DNA of 64,000 bases from Batillaria attramentaria (GCA_018292915.2 JACVVK020000035.1:2658501-2722500), one strand, 5' to 3'. Numbered from the stretch's first letter, positions 1-13,614 are shown. Program-made: numbers and translations. Notes: generated from the sequence alone by a model not told the origin.

Positions 1-508
1 GTCAATGATGAGAATCATTTTCTGCTGCAATTTTTGACTACATTACACACTGCGCATTCCCAATACTGTGTTCTGTTTTATTGTGTGCTTTGCTGGGTGT
101 GAATGGGTAGAAACAGGCCTTATAACTTCTTATTTGTGTGTTTCTAAAACTTGCGGTTATGTTGTTTCTCGAAAGTGGAAATCTCCCTCTTTCGGACCAG
201 ATCTCCCTCTTTTTGAGCCTTGGGTCTACTCTTTTGTGAAGCTGGGGGTGCACAGGTCTGCTGATTCAAACGTACGCCTCAGTGTCCAAAGCAATTCACA
301 GCAGATCTATGCCCTAACCACAAGGCTAAACTGCCTGTACATTGGATTTTTTCAAAATGGAGACAAATTCACATGCAGCCTTGTTTACAGTGCCTGTCTC
401 ACCTTCATGTACACATGCACGCACAGTATCAAGTATGCATACAAAAATCCCATTCCCAACGGGAGGGGTCATGGAAAGGAAAGCAATTACACCATGCATG
501 CAGAAAGA

Positions 509-716
<208 letters not shown>

Positions 717-1969
717 AGCAACACACTCCATCGCAGAGAGAGCTGCCTAAATTTTTCTGGCAATGGGATAATAAATTATAATAGAAATAAATTAAAGTCA
801 AGAAATAAAATCCAGTGCAGCTGTGGACAGTCCCTGGCAAACAGCCTGGGAAGAATGCTTTTTCTCGCATTTAGACGGTGTTTATGTAATTTGTACTGTA
901 CGCCAGTAAGAGAGCCTTGAAAATGGAACAGTTTCTTGTTGACTGAGTGGAGCTGTTTAAATACAGACAAGATCTGGAAAAGGAAAGAGCGGTTTGGCAC
1001 ACAGGCTCTTGCTCCGGTGTCAATGTTTGACAAACCCTGGGCATTGTCTTGTCCTTCCTAGCTGCGGCTGGATGGGAATCGCTGTGTGTGTCTCGTAGCC
1101 AAACTTTTGTTACATTTCCCACACACATACATGAATATATAGTTACGTTGAGTGCTGCAAAACTTTGTGAGTAGTCAAATCAAATTCAATTCAAATTTAC
1201 ACATACTTCATTAATTTTATCCCTTTAGGGCAATTATAAGGGCAGGTAAAAGGATCGGCAGCAGTATAATAACGCTGATAAACTAACCACAATGATGAAG
1301 TATGAACTATGAGAATCTGATTTTATACAAAACATTATGGTACTGTGCATAATAAATTCTTTATAAAACTTAAGAAAAGTTATGGAACCTTATAATTTAT
1401 GTGGCCAGTCCTTGACTTTGCTTTGCCAACTTATGTTTCCCTTTGTGAGTGTGTCTGTATGCTAAAAAAAATTTTATATATATTGATGATTTGTACAGGT
1501 CTTAATGCAATACAATATTGTTTACACTTTGCGTGAGCATTGGACAGTCTTATACTTTCACTTCTGCATTCCCTGTACTGGACTCTGCCTCAGATGATTA
1601 GGTTGGTGGTTCTGATGAATTTGGTGGTCTTTTGGAGTGCCGTTTTGGTGCCCCAGAGTTTCTGTTAACGTTGCTCCATTGGGCCAATGCTGTGTCCTTG
1701 TTTCTTAAAAAAGAGGGCAGGGCCCGACTGTAAAAGTCGAGGTTAATTTAACCCAAGGCTATGGGCCTATCCCAGACTAGGACAAAAGAAACCAAAAAAC
1801 AAAATTATATTTAAAAAAAGGAGGCGAAGAAAGGAAGAAATAAATCCTTCTATAACGGCTTAGGCATCTTGCTGGAATGGACCCGCTTCCTGATTAAGGG
1901 GGGGGGGGGGGGGGGGGAGGCTGGCAAACTGGTGAATGTGACAGCCCAAGGTGATACAGGTGGGCGTGC

Positions 1970-2265
1970 GTGTCAAACATTCAAATTCTACAGCTGTTGT
2001 TACTCTACCTGGACGCTTAGTGTAGTCATCGCATCATCAATTTTGCTTGTGTTCGCTCAGTGCCAGCATTACAGACGCTGTCACTGTCCAGGCCTGGTAT
2101 TCATGAATGTGTTTGGCTAGCATAAACACATATTAAATCTAAGTGGGTGTATAAGAATGGGAAATTACTATTGTTAAACACCCGTTTAATCCTAACATTT
2201 TTCTCCTAGCTAAACTAACATGCTTCATCAATACCAGGCCAGGTGTCTAAGTTGTGTGATGATAG
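1970..2265 (+). repeat. Interspersed repeat, inverted partner at 5580-5740
   Basis: Segments such as cagacgctgtcactgtccagg and gtgtctaagttgtgtgatgat appear reversed at 5580-5740 (cctggacagtgacagcgtctg). The 158-codon minus frame at 5407-5883 covers this repeat and is not conserved in the copy here. Confidence 0.6.
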
Positions 2266-2739
2266 ATACCACGAAAACAACCCTGCAAGCTTAAAAAGAT
2301 ATATATATATATGTGTATACATGCACACAGAAATACATGCACACATTTGTTACATGTATGTATGATTCATGCATCACACATTTGGGTTTGTTGTTTTTGG
2401 GGGGAGGGAGGGGGGGTCTCAACTTGCAGGTCTCTTGGTTTATTGATTTGTGATCTTGATTTCACCTTGGGCTGGCGAGACCTCTTCCTCAGTGAATGCC
2501 CGGTCCTTCTGTACCTGTGTCAGTGTGTGCTGCTGATTGTGATGATATGGCTAAAAACTTCATTGCCTAAGGAGAGATTACCCAGTGTGCTGAACATTCA
2601 ACTAAATGGTTGGGGAACACTTGCCGTATCCATTGTGACAGACAGAAGCTACAGAGTAGTGGGTGTATGGCAGTGCGTGTGTGTGTAGAAATTTAAGCGT
2701 CCCTTACGAAAGTACTCTAGTATTAGTACATGTAGTATA

Positions 2740-2945
2740 TATAATAAAATTGCATTGATATCTAGGCGCTTTATCCCCAAACATTTGGCTCAAAAGTCAA
2801 AGCGCTGCGAGCTAAACGGGAGTAAACCCAACACGCACACTCACATGAATCACACACATTCTCTCAGACACTGAACATGAACACATGTATAACAATTGAT
2901 GAGTTGCGAAGGTCCAGCTCAGCAATTTTTATTTAAGTTTTCACT
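2740..2945 (-). repeat. SINE-B fragment (tail half)
   Basis: Contains taggcgctttatcccc, gcgctgcgagctaaac, cacacattctctcagacactg and gcgaaggtccagctcagcaatt, the reverse of the tail of the full SINE-B at 51311-51718. No tRNA-like head. Confidence 0.8.
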
Positions 2946-2947
2946 TT

Positions 2948-3009
2948 TTGGCTCCCTTGTGTAACAATGGGAGTCTATGTATTAACCCTCCGTCGTCTGT
3001 CTGTCTGTC

Positions 3010-3082
<73 letters not shown>

Positions 3083-4065
3083 AGAAAACTTTAACGTTGT
3101 CATTTTTTCAGAATCTACAAACAGCAGAGGCACCAAACTTGGCATGCTGATAGACAACCACAAGACCTTTCAAAATATATCATTTTGAATGACCTTGACT
3201 CAAGGTCAAGGTCACTAAAGCGCTCTGTTTGAAAATTTGACATTGGCATTTTCTCGTAATCTACAAACACCAGAGGTTTTAAACTTTGCATAATGATAGA
3301 CATTGATAAGAACTTTACAGAAGTACATGTAGTCAGTGGCCTTGTGTCAAGGTCAAGGCTGTACAAGCTATTTTAGTGAAACCTTAACATTGGCATTTTC
3401 TCAGAAACAACAAACAGCAGAGGTGCCAAACCTGGCGTGCTGATAGAAAGTGATAAGACCTATGCACACATGCCATCTTAAATGACCTTGACTCAAGGTC
3501 AAGGTCATTAAAACAGTCTGTTGGGAAATTTTACATTTGCATTTTCCCGGAATCTAGAAGGATCAGAAGCCTCAAAATATGTGTGATGATTGACATTGGC
3601 AGCACCTTTACAGACATACCTGTGTTCAGTGACTTTTTGTCAAGGTCAAGGCCATGCAAGCGTTTTTTTGGAAACTTTAACCTTGGCATTTTATCCAAAA
3701 CAACAAACAGTAGAGGCACCAAACGAGGCATGATGATAGACAGCAATGAGACCTACCTTTCTGAATGACCTTGACTGAGGTCAAGGTCATTAAGGCTAGC
3801 TGTTCTGAATTTCAACATTACCATTTTCGGGGGAACTACAAATACTAGAGGCATCGAACTTGGCATGATGATAGACATTGATGAGATCTCATTTGAATGA
3901 CCTTGACCAAAGGTCAAGGCCATACAAACTGTTTCGGGGAAAATTGTAATATTGCCAGGGACTCAGAGCGCCAGAGACACTTTACTTGGCATGATAATGG
4001 ATAGTGATAAGAGCTTTACAAACATACTCTTGTGAATGACCTTGACCTGTGTCACAAGGGAGCCA
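2948..4065. mobile_element. TIR element filled with nuclear-receptor-like tandem repeats
   Basis: The ends are inverted: ttggctcccttgtg at 2948 and cacaagggagcca ending 4065. Inside, after a TG microsatellite (3014-3080), are about seven diverged units of about 130-147 bp. Each has an accaaac-tggcatg-tgatagac block and a TGACCTTGA-N-AAGGTCAAGGTCA cluster (3191, 3338, 3484, 3630, 3767, 3899, 4038). No transposase frame was seen, so it is non-autonomous. Confidence 0.8.
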
Positions 4066-4351
4066 TGGAGGCTTCTGCCTCTCTAGTTTCTTGTTACAGT
4101 TGAATCTCAGGAGTGTATCCTGACATCCTGACACTCAGTGACAGGAGTGCTGTATCCACCGCACAATGCCATGGTGACATTAAAATTTTGCTTATCAGTG
4201 CATTAGCTGTTTTGAACGTGAAACGTTTGTATATCAGCTTGCAGATAGTACATGTTGACTCCACAGTCAGTGCATGCCTGTAAAATTAAGTATACAACTG
4301 CACTTGATGATAAATATGCCTTTGGGTATGCTATCCTAAATACATGTAAAT

Positions 4352-5070
4352 AGCAGGGCTTAAAATCTTTCACCTTTTGGTGGATTTCCACCAAAGATCC
4401 CCCCCCCCCCCCAAGTGTTTTCTCCTCTTAAGCACTTAAAACCATGCCAAAATGCATCTAATTGCAAATTTTTTTGTCTGATTCTAAAGAATTTCCTCCC
4501 AGACAAGTGTTTCCAACTTTTAAGCACTTAAAACCATGCCTAAACGCACCATTTTTTAATTTTTTTTTTTTACTACTTTATTATCCCCTTCGGGAAATTC
4601 GGGCTGCTTCCCCTGGGTTATGTGGTGAAAAAGGACATTAAACTCCCAAACACCCACCCACCCGCTTCCCCTGGGGGAAGCGCGTTGCCGCGGTGCAGCG
4701 CCACCCAATATCTATCCTATATTTTTTACAATTTTGCTGGGGGGGAGAAGCCAGATTACCCGGAGAGAAACCCCCGATGTGCAGCCCGGTAGCCAGGAAA
4801 AACCGGTATCTCATATCACAAGCTCAACCTGGGCTCGAACCCACGCTTCATCGCCATGACATTGGTGACGGCCGTTCAGTAGCGCAGCGGCTATATCCAA
4901 TGCGCTACCTATTAGACCACCGCACAGGGTTTAGTCTAATTTTACAAAAAATTCTGGGGGAGCATGCCCAAAGACACCACTAGCATAGCAGACATGCGCT
5001 CATGGCTTTGTCACTCTGTCATAAATAAATGCTACCCACTTTTCTTCCTCTGGGAACATGGACCACTTTA
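4352..5070 (+). mobile_element. TIR family 1 (gggcttaaaat) copy A, with a nested SINE-A
   Basis: Starts cagggcttaaaatc, includes caccttttggtgg, a C14 tract (4399-4412) and catgccaaaatgca, and ends near ggaccactttaaactc. The family TIR is about cagggcttaaaat. It is interrupted at 4562-4935 by a SINE-A. Confidence 0.75.
4562..4935 (-). repeat. SINE-A copy (tRNA-derived), minus orientation
   Basis: Reverse-complement match to the copy at 61552-61872. The tRNA-like head is at the high-coordinate end (gggttcgagccca box B in reverse near 4840) and the tail ends with tactactttattatcccc. Confidence 0.85.
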
Positions 5071-5579
5071 AACTCAGAAATAGCTGTCAATTTTAGTTGT
5101 AGGGTGTGGACCGATTTAAAATCCAGAACACATTGATCCTGGTGCTGTAGCTGTCTTGTACATGTAGCATCATGTTGATGGTGATATAGGGAGTTTTGAC
5201 AGGGCATAGTCCCTGAGTGACACTCTGCGTCAGAGAGAGCCTCTAAATAGTGCATGACATATTGATTCATGCGTGCCTGGTAAGCTGTGTCGGTACTCTC
5301 ACTGTCTACTGGGTATTACTTCTTGAGCCTGCAGGTATAAGTGTAGAGTAAGTGGCGAAATAATTAGAATGATATTTGTTTTGGACTGTAGTGTTTGGTC
5401 ATCGGGTTATTGGTTTTTGCTGAAGTGCTGTGATGGAATACATTGTGTTTGCAAATTGCATACATGTTGAACGCAGCAGAATTTCCGTGAAGCCTGCTCA
5501 GATAGATTTGAGGCACAGAGGGTTCGTAAAGAGGCTAATGCTGCCATTTTTTGTTCACAGATTGTTCTGAGCTGGGTTT

Positions 5580-5740
5580 TTTTTAATGTATCTATCATCA
5601 CACCACTTAGACACCTGGACAGTGACAGCGTCTGTAATGCAGGCACTGAGTCAACAGAAGCGTACTCGATGATGCGACGATCACACTGAGACCCAAATAG
5701 TGTAACAACAGTTGTAGAATTTGAATTTATAATCGACCGC
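5580..5740 (-). repeat. Inverted copy of the 1970-2265 repeat
   Basis: Shares gtgacagcgtctgtaatgc, gatgatgcgacgatcacac-like and caacagttgtagaattt-like blocks with the reverse complement of 1970-2110. The two copies bracket the element at 2948-4065. Confidence 0.6.
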
Positions 5741-6327
5741 TTGCACAAAGTGTAAACAATATTTTTTTGCAAATGATTAAGATGGAGTACATGTATTTTG
5801 GGCGTACAGACGCACTCACGAGCAAAACTGTTCCCAAAAATAAGTTGGCTTAGGAAAGATGGAATAGACCTGTTCAGTAACATTTGTTTACAGTAAAATC
5901 TGCTGCTGTTTCCGGCAAAATGCTCATTAATTTATTTCATCGATTAGTATTCCTTTAAAAAAAAATTGAAGATCATAAAAATGAGTATGCAAGACATACG
6001 TTGGAATACTACTTGTGCCAGAATGCCGCTGTTGTTGTTACCATTTACGGTGTCAGCATGATGAAGGTACTAGTTCCATTCTAATGAGAACTAAAATCCT
6101 TTGCATCAGCCAAGTTTAAATACATCTGAAACAAAAACAGGTTTTCATTAGAGGTGGCAGCCGGGTCAAGTGTAGCCAGTGTTTACCACTAGAAATCCTG
6201 GAATTCTTTTTTTTTTTTTTTTAATCTTTCCCCTACCGCAAAAGCGCTGTGAGCATGCATGGAAGTTTTCTTTGTTGTGCCCTAGAAATGGCCAGTCTAT
6301 TCGGTACGACAAAATCAACTGAATTCA

Positions 6328-6941
6328 GGGCTTAATATCTTCCAACCTTCAGCAGATTTCAATCTTGGCCCCCCCCCCAAGTGTGTTTCCTCGTTTGAAC
6401 TTTGAAGCACTTAAAATCATGCCAAAACGCTCCAAACTGCACAGATTTTGGTCTAATTCTAGACATTTTCCTAAAAAGAGAGAGTTTCCTCCTTTGAAGC
6501 TCTCAAAATCATGCCAAAATACACCAAACTGCACAGATTTTGGTCTAATTCTAGACATTTTCCTAAAAAGAGAGAGTTTCCTCCTTTGAAGCTCTCAAAA
6601 TCATGCCAAAATACACCAAACTGCACAGATTTTGGTCTAATTCTAGACATTTTCCTAAAAAGAGAGAGTTTCCTCCTTTGAAGCTCTCAAAATCATGCCA
6701 AAATACACCAAACTGCACAGATTTTGGTCTAATTCTAGACATTTTCCTGAAAAGAGAGATTTTCCTCCTCTGAAGCACCAAATTGCACAGATTTTAGCCT
6801 AGTTCAGTGTTAATATTCCTGCAGACACCCTACCATAAAGCGTCTGTTTTGCAGACGTGCGAGCTCGTGGCTTTGCTACTTTGTCACTAATAAATGTTAC
6901 ACACTTTTTCCTCCTTGTGGATCATTTTAAGCCCTGATAGA
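6328..6941 (+). mobile_element. TIR family 1 copy B with a 92-bp internal tandem array
   Basis: Begins cagggcttaatatc and ends ggatcattttaagccctg. The interior repeats gaagctctcaaaatcatgcc...agagagagtttcctcc about 3.5 times with a 92-bp period (6480-6770). C10 tract at 6369-6378. Confidence 0.85.
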
Positions 6942-7339
6942 TATGACAGAACTGTCTAGCAAGATGGAAGTTAGCATTGTTGCACGCTACTAAGCCAAGG
7001 CTCCACAATTTTTGCAAACAATTAGACCTACTCAAGACTTCCATAGACTTGTGTACACATGTCTGAAATGTTTATGGAAGTAAGTTGCCATTACTGTGGT
7101 GACATTTAACATTGAAAGAAATGAGCAACAGCTGTACAGTTTGGTTAAAGATTTAATGGGGAGAAAAGCCAAATAATTACCTGCTCTGTCAATATGACCT
7201 TTGCTTTGGCTTGGGCATTCCTGGGGAAGAGAGGGGGGGGGGGGGGTATTGATTGTTTTCTGAATCTGCTCTCAGTTGGGGGTGAAACATGTTTTGCTTT
7301 TTGGGGGTGATGCATGTTTTGCTTTAAATTTGTACTGGT

Positions 7340-7745
7340 TTGTTAATAATAATAATAATCGCATTAATATAAGCACTTTGTCTCAAACGTTTGGCGCAAA
7401 GCGCCACAAGCTAAATCCAGCAATCACGCTCACGTGAATCACACGCATTCTCTCACACAGCGGACATGAACATATTATATTCATTTGGTGCGAAGGGCCA
7501 GCTTGGCAATTTAAGTTTCGTAATTTTGTAGAATTGCCTTTAAAAAATTTTTTGTGGGCTGAACATTTCCAAAGCAGACAGGGAGGAAGCCGGAGTACCC
7601 GGAGAGAACCCCAGGTGGTCGGCCCTAATGAACGGTGCCGCATACAAAAAAGAGAAAATTCTTTGCCCTGAGTAGGACTCATACCTGGTCTCTCGCATTG
7701 GTGACAAAGTCTTAACCGCTAGACCACCGACCGCACCGTTTGAAC
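7340..7745 (-). repeat. SINE-B copy, minus orientation
   Basis: Full-length type: (TAA)n end near 7343, gcgctttgcgcc, ggtgcgaagggccagc, the ccggagtacccggagagaa block, and a tRNA-like head reversed at about 7670-7740 (cttaaccgctagaccaccg). Confidence 0.88.
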
Positions 7746-8972
7746 CTATTTTGCATGCTGCAGTTAACACATTTGAAAAAGAGAAAGTTCTGCAACAAAT
7801 ATCGTAGCTGTTATGGGAGACATATTTTTTTTTTCCTGTATTATTTTTATTATTATACTGTTTCTTTGGATAATCTTATGTCAGCACTTCATTTTGGTAG
7901 TATGTGCTAAATAATGTGTCATTTGTTTTTCACGGTAAGCATCACCTGCCTTACTCGTAAACCTCAAAATGCAATTTGTCTGAGCAGCATCAAGCAGAAA
8001 CAGTTTTACGTGAGGCCTGTGTTCTTCAACATTCTCGTGAAGAGCAGCAAGCTGCTATTTATGTCTCGGCGTGAAAATGCTGCTGGTAATTGTACACTGC
8101 GTGATTTGCAGTTTTCTTTCAAACAGTGAACAGCTTTTTTTTGTTTTTTTTGGTTTTTCCTTGAATTGTTGTCTGTGTTTGTATTTTTCTTCAGTCATGT
8201 GACTGCTTTGTTTGCGTTCCATTTACTTGGCCTGACAAATTCCCGAATGACTTTTGCCATAGATACTCATGTATGTATGTGATGTGAAAACAACGTGACA
8301 AGACAGTTTTACTACTACGGTACCGGCTGAGGTAATTGATACACTCCAGCATATTCCTGCTGAGTCACTAACAGACAAAATAATTTTGTCCAGAGCTTTT
8401 TTTTTGTTGCCCTCGTACCTTATTGTGGACTATCTTTGATTCTTGACGTCAGACATCTGATCTTGCCATACTGAAAAGACTAGCTGTTCGGTGATGAACA
8501 CATTTGCCATGGGACGTTTTTTTTTTTTTTTTTTTTTGAGGGGTTGGGGGATGTGAGGGGGGGGGGGAGGGCTAAATTGGAAATAAAAAAAACAGTTGGT
8601 TTTGCCGTCAGATATGTTGACATTGATCTTGTACCACCTGTTTAGTTTTAATTTCATGTGTGAAACGCGGGGCATCAGTTTGTCAGCAACGGTATTGGTA
8701 GACCCTGTATACTTATGATCTGTGTGCTAGTATAATTATGTTAGCAATGGATGTGGTCTACACAGTACATGACCTACCACCTGTGCGCGCGCGCGCGTGT
8801 ATGCGTGTGTTTGTGTGTTAAAATCTGCTTGTTCAGCTGTCAGCAGCGTACTTTTACGCTTTCAGTATATGATTATTTAGGACGAAAGTATCTCGCCTTA
8901 TCAGGTCCCCCCCCCCCCCACCTTCCTTCCTCGAACATATATTAATTTTTATGATACGCGCGCGGACGTGTG

Positions 8973-9004
<32 letters not shown>

Positions 9005-9560
9005 TGTGTGTGTTGTTGCTTACTTATTATTAGAAGCCAAGCAAGGACAAGGACAAGATGTAAGACAGGTCTGCGCGCGGCGCCTAATGTTTTATCCTTG
9101 TAAAATAAAGTTTCGTTCGTTCAGTTCAACACAACCGTGAAAGCTTGTTTCACGGGCACCGACTACATCAATGATGAATGTTCTGCGCTGCATGAACTGG
9201 CTATGTACACTTTACGCAAGGTGCCCCAGGGGCATACAGCGAAGAGGGTGGGTGCCGATAAGAGTGATAATATTTAGAGCCAGGCTGAAAAGATGACAAA
9301 GCCACTTACAGCTAGCGGCCATTTCAACGTTTTCACTCTTCCGTTCTGTCAGCACTTCAGTGCTGTCAGATTGTCAGATAACATGACTGCACGCATTGGT
9401 GTGAGGTGTATGCCAGATTTCTGTCAGTCGCCAGCAGTCAATTGAGACGCTTATCTGGTTGTGTCCAGTGCGTTAGCTGACGTTGGACGTATGGCGATTG
9501 CCCAGCCACTTGGACCCTTTGACATCGAGACATATCAGCGCCCCACCGCTCCCCCACCCG

Positions 9561-9623
<63 letters not shown>

Positions 9624-9714
9624 AAAACACATGCATGCACGCACGCGCCTACCATTTTCTGTCAGACCAAAGGAAATCAAATAAAAAAATAAAAAAAATT
9701 TCGGGGTTGACAGT

Positions 9715-9748
<34 letters not shown>

Positions 9749-9976
9749 AGTCATGCACACACATGTATGCATAAAATTAAACACATTGACTGCCACCAAC
9801 AAATATGTATCACTATCAGACAAAAGAAATCCTCTTTCTGTCACTTTGGGAAGGCGATTTGTGTTTATATCAATCATTATTCACACCATTTTCCTTTCTG
9901 GATTATATCATAAACTATGCAAGTAAGAAGGATTAAACTGAAGTGAAAGCGAAGAATGTCTGCCTTTCTGTTCCAG
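7746..9976. other. No recognised gene
   Basis: Holds homopolymers (T17 and G tracts near 8520-8570, C10 near 8908), CG/TG alternation at 8784-8815 and 8968-9012, a retroelement-like tail around 9035-9125, a CA array (9562-9618) and a CT array (9718-9744). Only the weak exon candidate at 9134-9262 looks protein-coding. Confidence 0.6.
9134..9262 (+). other. Candidate upstream clarin exon (unproven)
   Basis: An open stretch follows a possible acceptor (gttcgttcag). It encodes a loop-like segment with an N-glycosylation site (NTT) and two cysteines, which would suit the clarin TM1-TM2 extracellular loop. Support is weak: no strong donor has the phase needed by the exon at 9977 (one leftover base), and the acceptor lies inside what looks like the 3' tail of a retroelement (taaaataaag-ttcgttcgtt). 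TM1 and the start codon were not found upstream. Confidence 0.2.
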
Positions 9977-12483
9977 ACTATGACCAGATCGACTATGGAC
10001 TGTTCAGTTTCCCGCTGTGGTTGTCGGTACTCATTGCCCTGTCCCTGGCCATCGTGATGGGGCTGGTCACGGTTGGCTTCTCCATCTTCAATGTGTTCGG
10101 TCGACCCATAGAAACCATCACTGGACCCATGGGTCTTTATGTCTGGAATGCCTTGGCCCGTAAGTATTTCATCTCACGTATTCATCTCATGTACAGTACA
10201 CGGCTTAAACTCTTCCACCTTTTGGTGGATTTTCACCTTTGGCTAAGAAGTTTTCCCCCTCCTCTGAAGCACTTGAAATCTTGCCTAAACGCACCAAGTT
10301 GCACAGATTTTAGTCTGATTCTAAAACTTTCCCTCCCCAAAAAGTGTTTCCTCCGCTGAAACACTTAAAATCATGCCTAAACGCACCAAGTTGCAGACTT
10401 TAGTCTGCTTCTAAAACTTTCCCTCCCCAAAAGTGTTTCCTCCACTGAAGCACTTAAAATCATGCCAAAATGCACCAAGCTGCACAGATTCTAGCCTATT
10501 TAAAAAAAAAAAAAAAAAAAGGGGGGGGGGGTGGGGACTTGGACAGCCCTAGCTGAACAGTTTTGCTATTTTGTCACTAAATTAAATGCTACACACTTTT
10601 CCTCCGTTTGGATCGTGGGCCGTTTTAAGCCCTTACAGTATTCACCAATTCAGTCATTTAAAGAGAAACAACAGTACATGTTGTTGTGGAAGTTTAGCGT
10701 AGCTCCATGTTGAAAATACAGCCGGAGAAGTGTACAATGCATGTCATCCTCCACTTCACAAAATCCATGTATTCCAGAATTGTTTGTGATGATGTTCATT
10801 TTCTATTGTTAGACTATCATCTCTTGTGAGAAATGGGAGTCCTTAATCCATTTTGCGCGTTTGCTTCAGTGAATCTAAGATGAAGGAAGTTGTTTTTAAT
10901 GTTTTGTATTTTGCAACAGTGGTCATTGATTTTGCGCATCTGGGAAACCCAGGAGTGCTTGTTTACTGTCAGTGTCATGGTACTTCAGGGTGATAAAGTG
11001 TAAGGAAGCTGAACACGAACGGCCGCGCACAAGGAAAGTTTTGTAACTATGTGTACTTGCATGAGTGACACTTTCAGAAGGGATGACAGAAATTTGTATT
11101 TTTAGAGCCAGCCAATAGGGAAAATCCATATTTTGGGATTTACAAAAGCAACAACAACCAAAACAAAACAACAACAACAACAACAAAAAACACCCACACA
11201 CATACATACCTACAGCAGTTCATTCAGAGTAATGTTGCGGCTTTTTTCAGTATTACATGTCACAAGAAGCCTTGAAGTTGCCTCCAAAAAAGCAGATTTT
11301 ATATTTTCGGCCAGGAGGCTTCACTTCGCTATATGTGTGCTAGCAGGCTGTCGTGGTTTTTGCAACTAGATGTCTTGGAGTCTTCGGGGACAAACAATTG
11401 TAAAGAGAGTTTACTCATTCAGGAATGCTGAAAAGTCAAGTAGAAAATATCTTGTGAGCCCTTTGAGAGAGATGTTAGCAGTTGTTACTCTTAGTGCTGT
11501 TCAGCATAGTTAATGTGAGGCAATGTCTACTTCTTAAATTGTGTTTTAGCCAATGACTGAGTGTGTGCGTGTGTAATGATGTATACACGTATGTCGGTTT
11601 TGTATTTCCTTGGTATGTTTGTGTATACATGTGTATTTATGAAGAGAAGCAAACCAAATTCTTCTTTGTAATTAAGAAGCGAATAAATTCATCTTATCTT
11701 CTTTTGACAGATGTTCTTCCGACAAACAGTAGATTAAGATATCGAATGCATGAAGGGCGTTGCGTTGTCTTTTTTTTATGATTCTCTAAACAACAGATGC
11801 TCTTCAGAATAGCTTTCCAAAAATATGTAGCTTTTTTTGCAGCTTTAGGCGCGGAAATGAACTGCCTTTGTGTGTCAGCCCTGTTTGCCTAAGGACATGG
11901 GATTGCATTTTAGACTGAGATTAGGCCTCATCTGATATGTTTGCATATCCCTTCTTGTTTGAGTTGAAGCCAGCTGGTGTGTGACCATATAGTCATCCTT
12001 ACATGAAATATTGTCAGCGGGGTCGAAGGTGCGACAGTTGAGAAATGGCATTGACACTCCCCAAGTGTAAGCTTTTTGGGAGTGTATGTTGTAACACGGG
12101 CTAGCTGAGCATGTTCAGGGTATTGTAGGTCCAGTTTCCCATAGTGTTGAAAGAAATGTAGAGCTTTGTTAGGGTTGTAGAGGAGGAAAGTGTAAACACA
12201 GGGGTGGAGCTGCAAACTGTCAAATGAGCTTGCTTTGATTTAAAAAAAAAAAAAGGGGGAAGAAAAAATAATTTATGAAGTTTACTGCTCACTTGGCTCC
12301 TGATAACGCATAAATGTGCATATTGCACACTCTAGAACACACTGTTGTCCTTTGACAAACGGCTTACGATGTGAACTTGTGTGCCATTTGAAATAACTTG
12401 ATGCAGTTTTGGACGATGGCCAACTTGTTAAACCCAGCGTATATGGAGGAGTGGCTTGATTTTAAATATAGTCCCACATATAC

Positions 12484-12541
<58 letters not shown>

Positions 12542-12931
12542 TGATGTCCTCACTTTTTATTTTTTATTGTTTTCCAGAACAGTCTGCATTTTGTCATTAG
12601 CAGATTAATAATTAGAAAACCGTCATTTTGTTTGGCCTTTTCATTACTTTGATTTTCTTTTCCAGTCTTCTTCACGGTCCTGACACTGGCGCTGTTCGGG
12701 GCTCTGTTCGGCACGCAGCTGGCCAAGAACTTTATGATGTTCGAGGACGTTATGATCGGCTGGAAGTCAGAGGGCCGCACCGACCTGGCGTACTCCTTCT
12801 ACCTGGTGGTGGGAGCAGCAGGGGCCTTTCTCCTCAACTTCATACTGCTGTGTCTGTCTGGCCAGGAGATGGCCTGCAGTTACTCTCGCTCTGGAGAAAA
12901 GGAAATTGACAATGGAATGATTCTGTATTAA
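9977..12931 (+). CDS. Clarin-like four-transmembrane protein (last two exons)
   Basis: Two exons are clear: 9977-10159 (acceptor ttccag, donor gtaagt) and 12666-12931 (acceptor ttttccag, stop TAA at 12929-12931). Phases agree: the first ends one base into a codon and the second supplies two. The first encodes YGLF, a hydrophobic helix, then GRPIETITGPMGLYVWN, which matches the clarin GPxGLYxWN/L motif after TM2. The second encodes two more helices and a short tail ending in MILY, like the LMY end of vertebrate clarin-1. Clarins are small tetraspan-like membrane proteins; vertebrate CLRN1 works in hair-cell and photoreceptor synapses and actin-rich protrusions. The first exon (initiator Met, TM1, extracellular loop) is not resolved; a weak candidate lies at about 9134-9262. 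The intron holds a TIR element (10194-10638) and a CT/CA repeat. Family assignment is strong; which clarin paralogue is unknown. Confidence 0.85.
10194..10638 (+). mobile_element. TIR family 1 copy C in the clarin intron
   Basis: Starts cacggcttaaactcttccacc and ends gggccgttttaagccctt. Internally a 75-80-bp unit (cactt(a)aaatc-tgcc...aaaacttTccctcccc) is repeated about three times. Confidence 0.82.
12482..12539. repeat. (CT)n(CA)n microsatellite in the clarin intron
   Basis: A CT run switches directly to a CA run about 125 bp before the last clarin exon. Confidence 0.95.
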
Positions 12932-13614
12932 ATCAGACAAATTGCTGGGGATGTAACAGATGAAAATACGCAACAAAACATCCAGCGTCATGTCACGACC
13001 CATGCTCTGTCTTACTGATAGAACAGTTGTTATGGCAACTCTTATGTTATGGCTACTGGGGTAGATCTGTTACATCAGGTGGGGTGGTTGATACCCAAGA
13101 TGGAGAGGTGATGGAATTGTCTGGTTTACGATTTTATGTAGGGTTTTGTTTGTGATACACCCTCACACAGGCTTGTCTTGGCTACCGTTGGTTTGTTTGT
13201 TGTGTGAAGTGTGCGTTTGCTGTTGTCTTGGAAACCATACTCTGGTTTAAACCTAACTGCCTATTTTTATGGATCAAGGCGATTAGTCATCTGTGTGATG
13301 AATCCAAGTATTTTGATACAAGGAAATTTAGTGTAACATGTTTTCATGCTTTCTTTGCTTTTCATGAAAGACTTACCAGAAAATCTCATGTCTTTTTAAA
13401 AAAAAAATAATCTCACCTCTTGCACGTGAAATTTGCTGTTCAAATTACAGTGTTGAATTTTTTTATTTTTTTTTTGGGGGGGGGGGGGGGGGTATGGTGA
13501 AACTGTGGTGTTAAAAACTTGGTTGGTATGTAGTGTTGAAAATTTGTTTTGTGTGACTGACTGATTGCAAATTAAATTCAGCTTCGTCTGTATGTGTGCC
13601 ACTAGGCATATTTA

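Noticed and set aside
5407..5883. 158-codon minus-strand frame
   Set aside because: Overlaps an interspersed repeat whose other copy (1970-2110) does not keep the frame; no recognisable domain.
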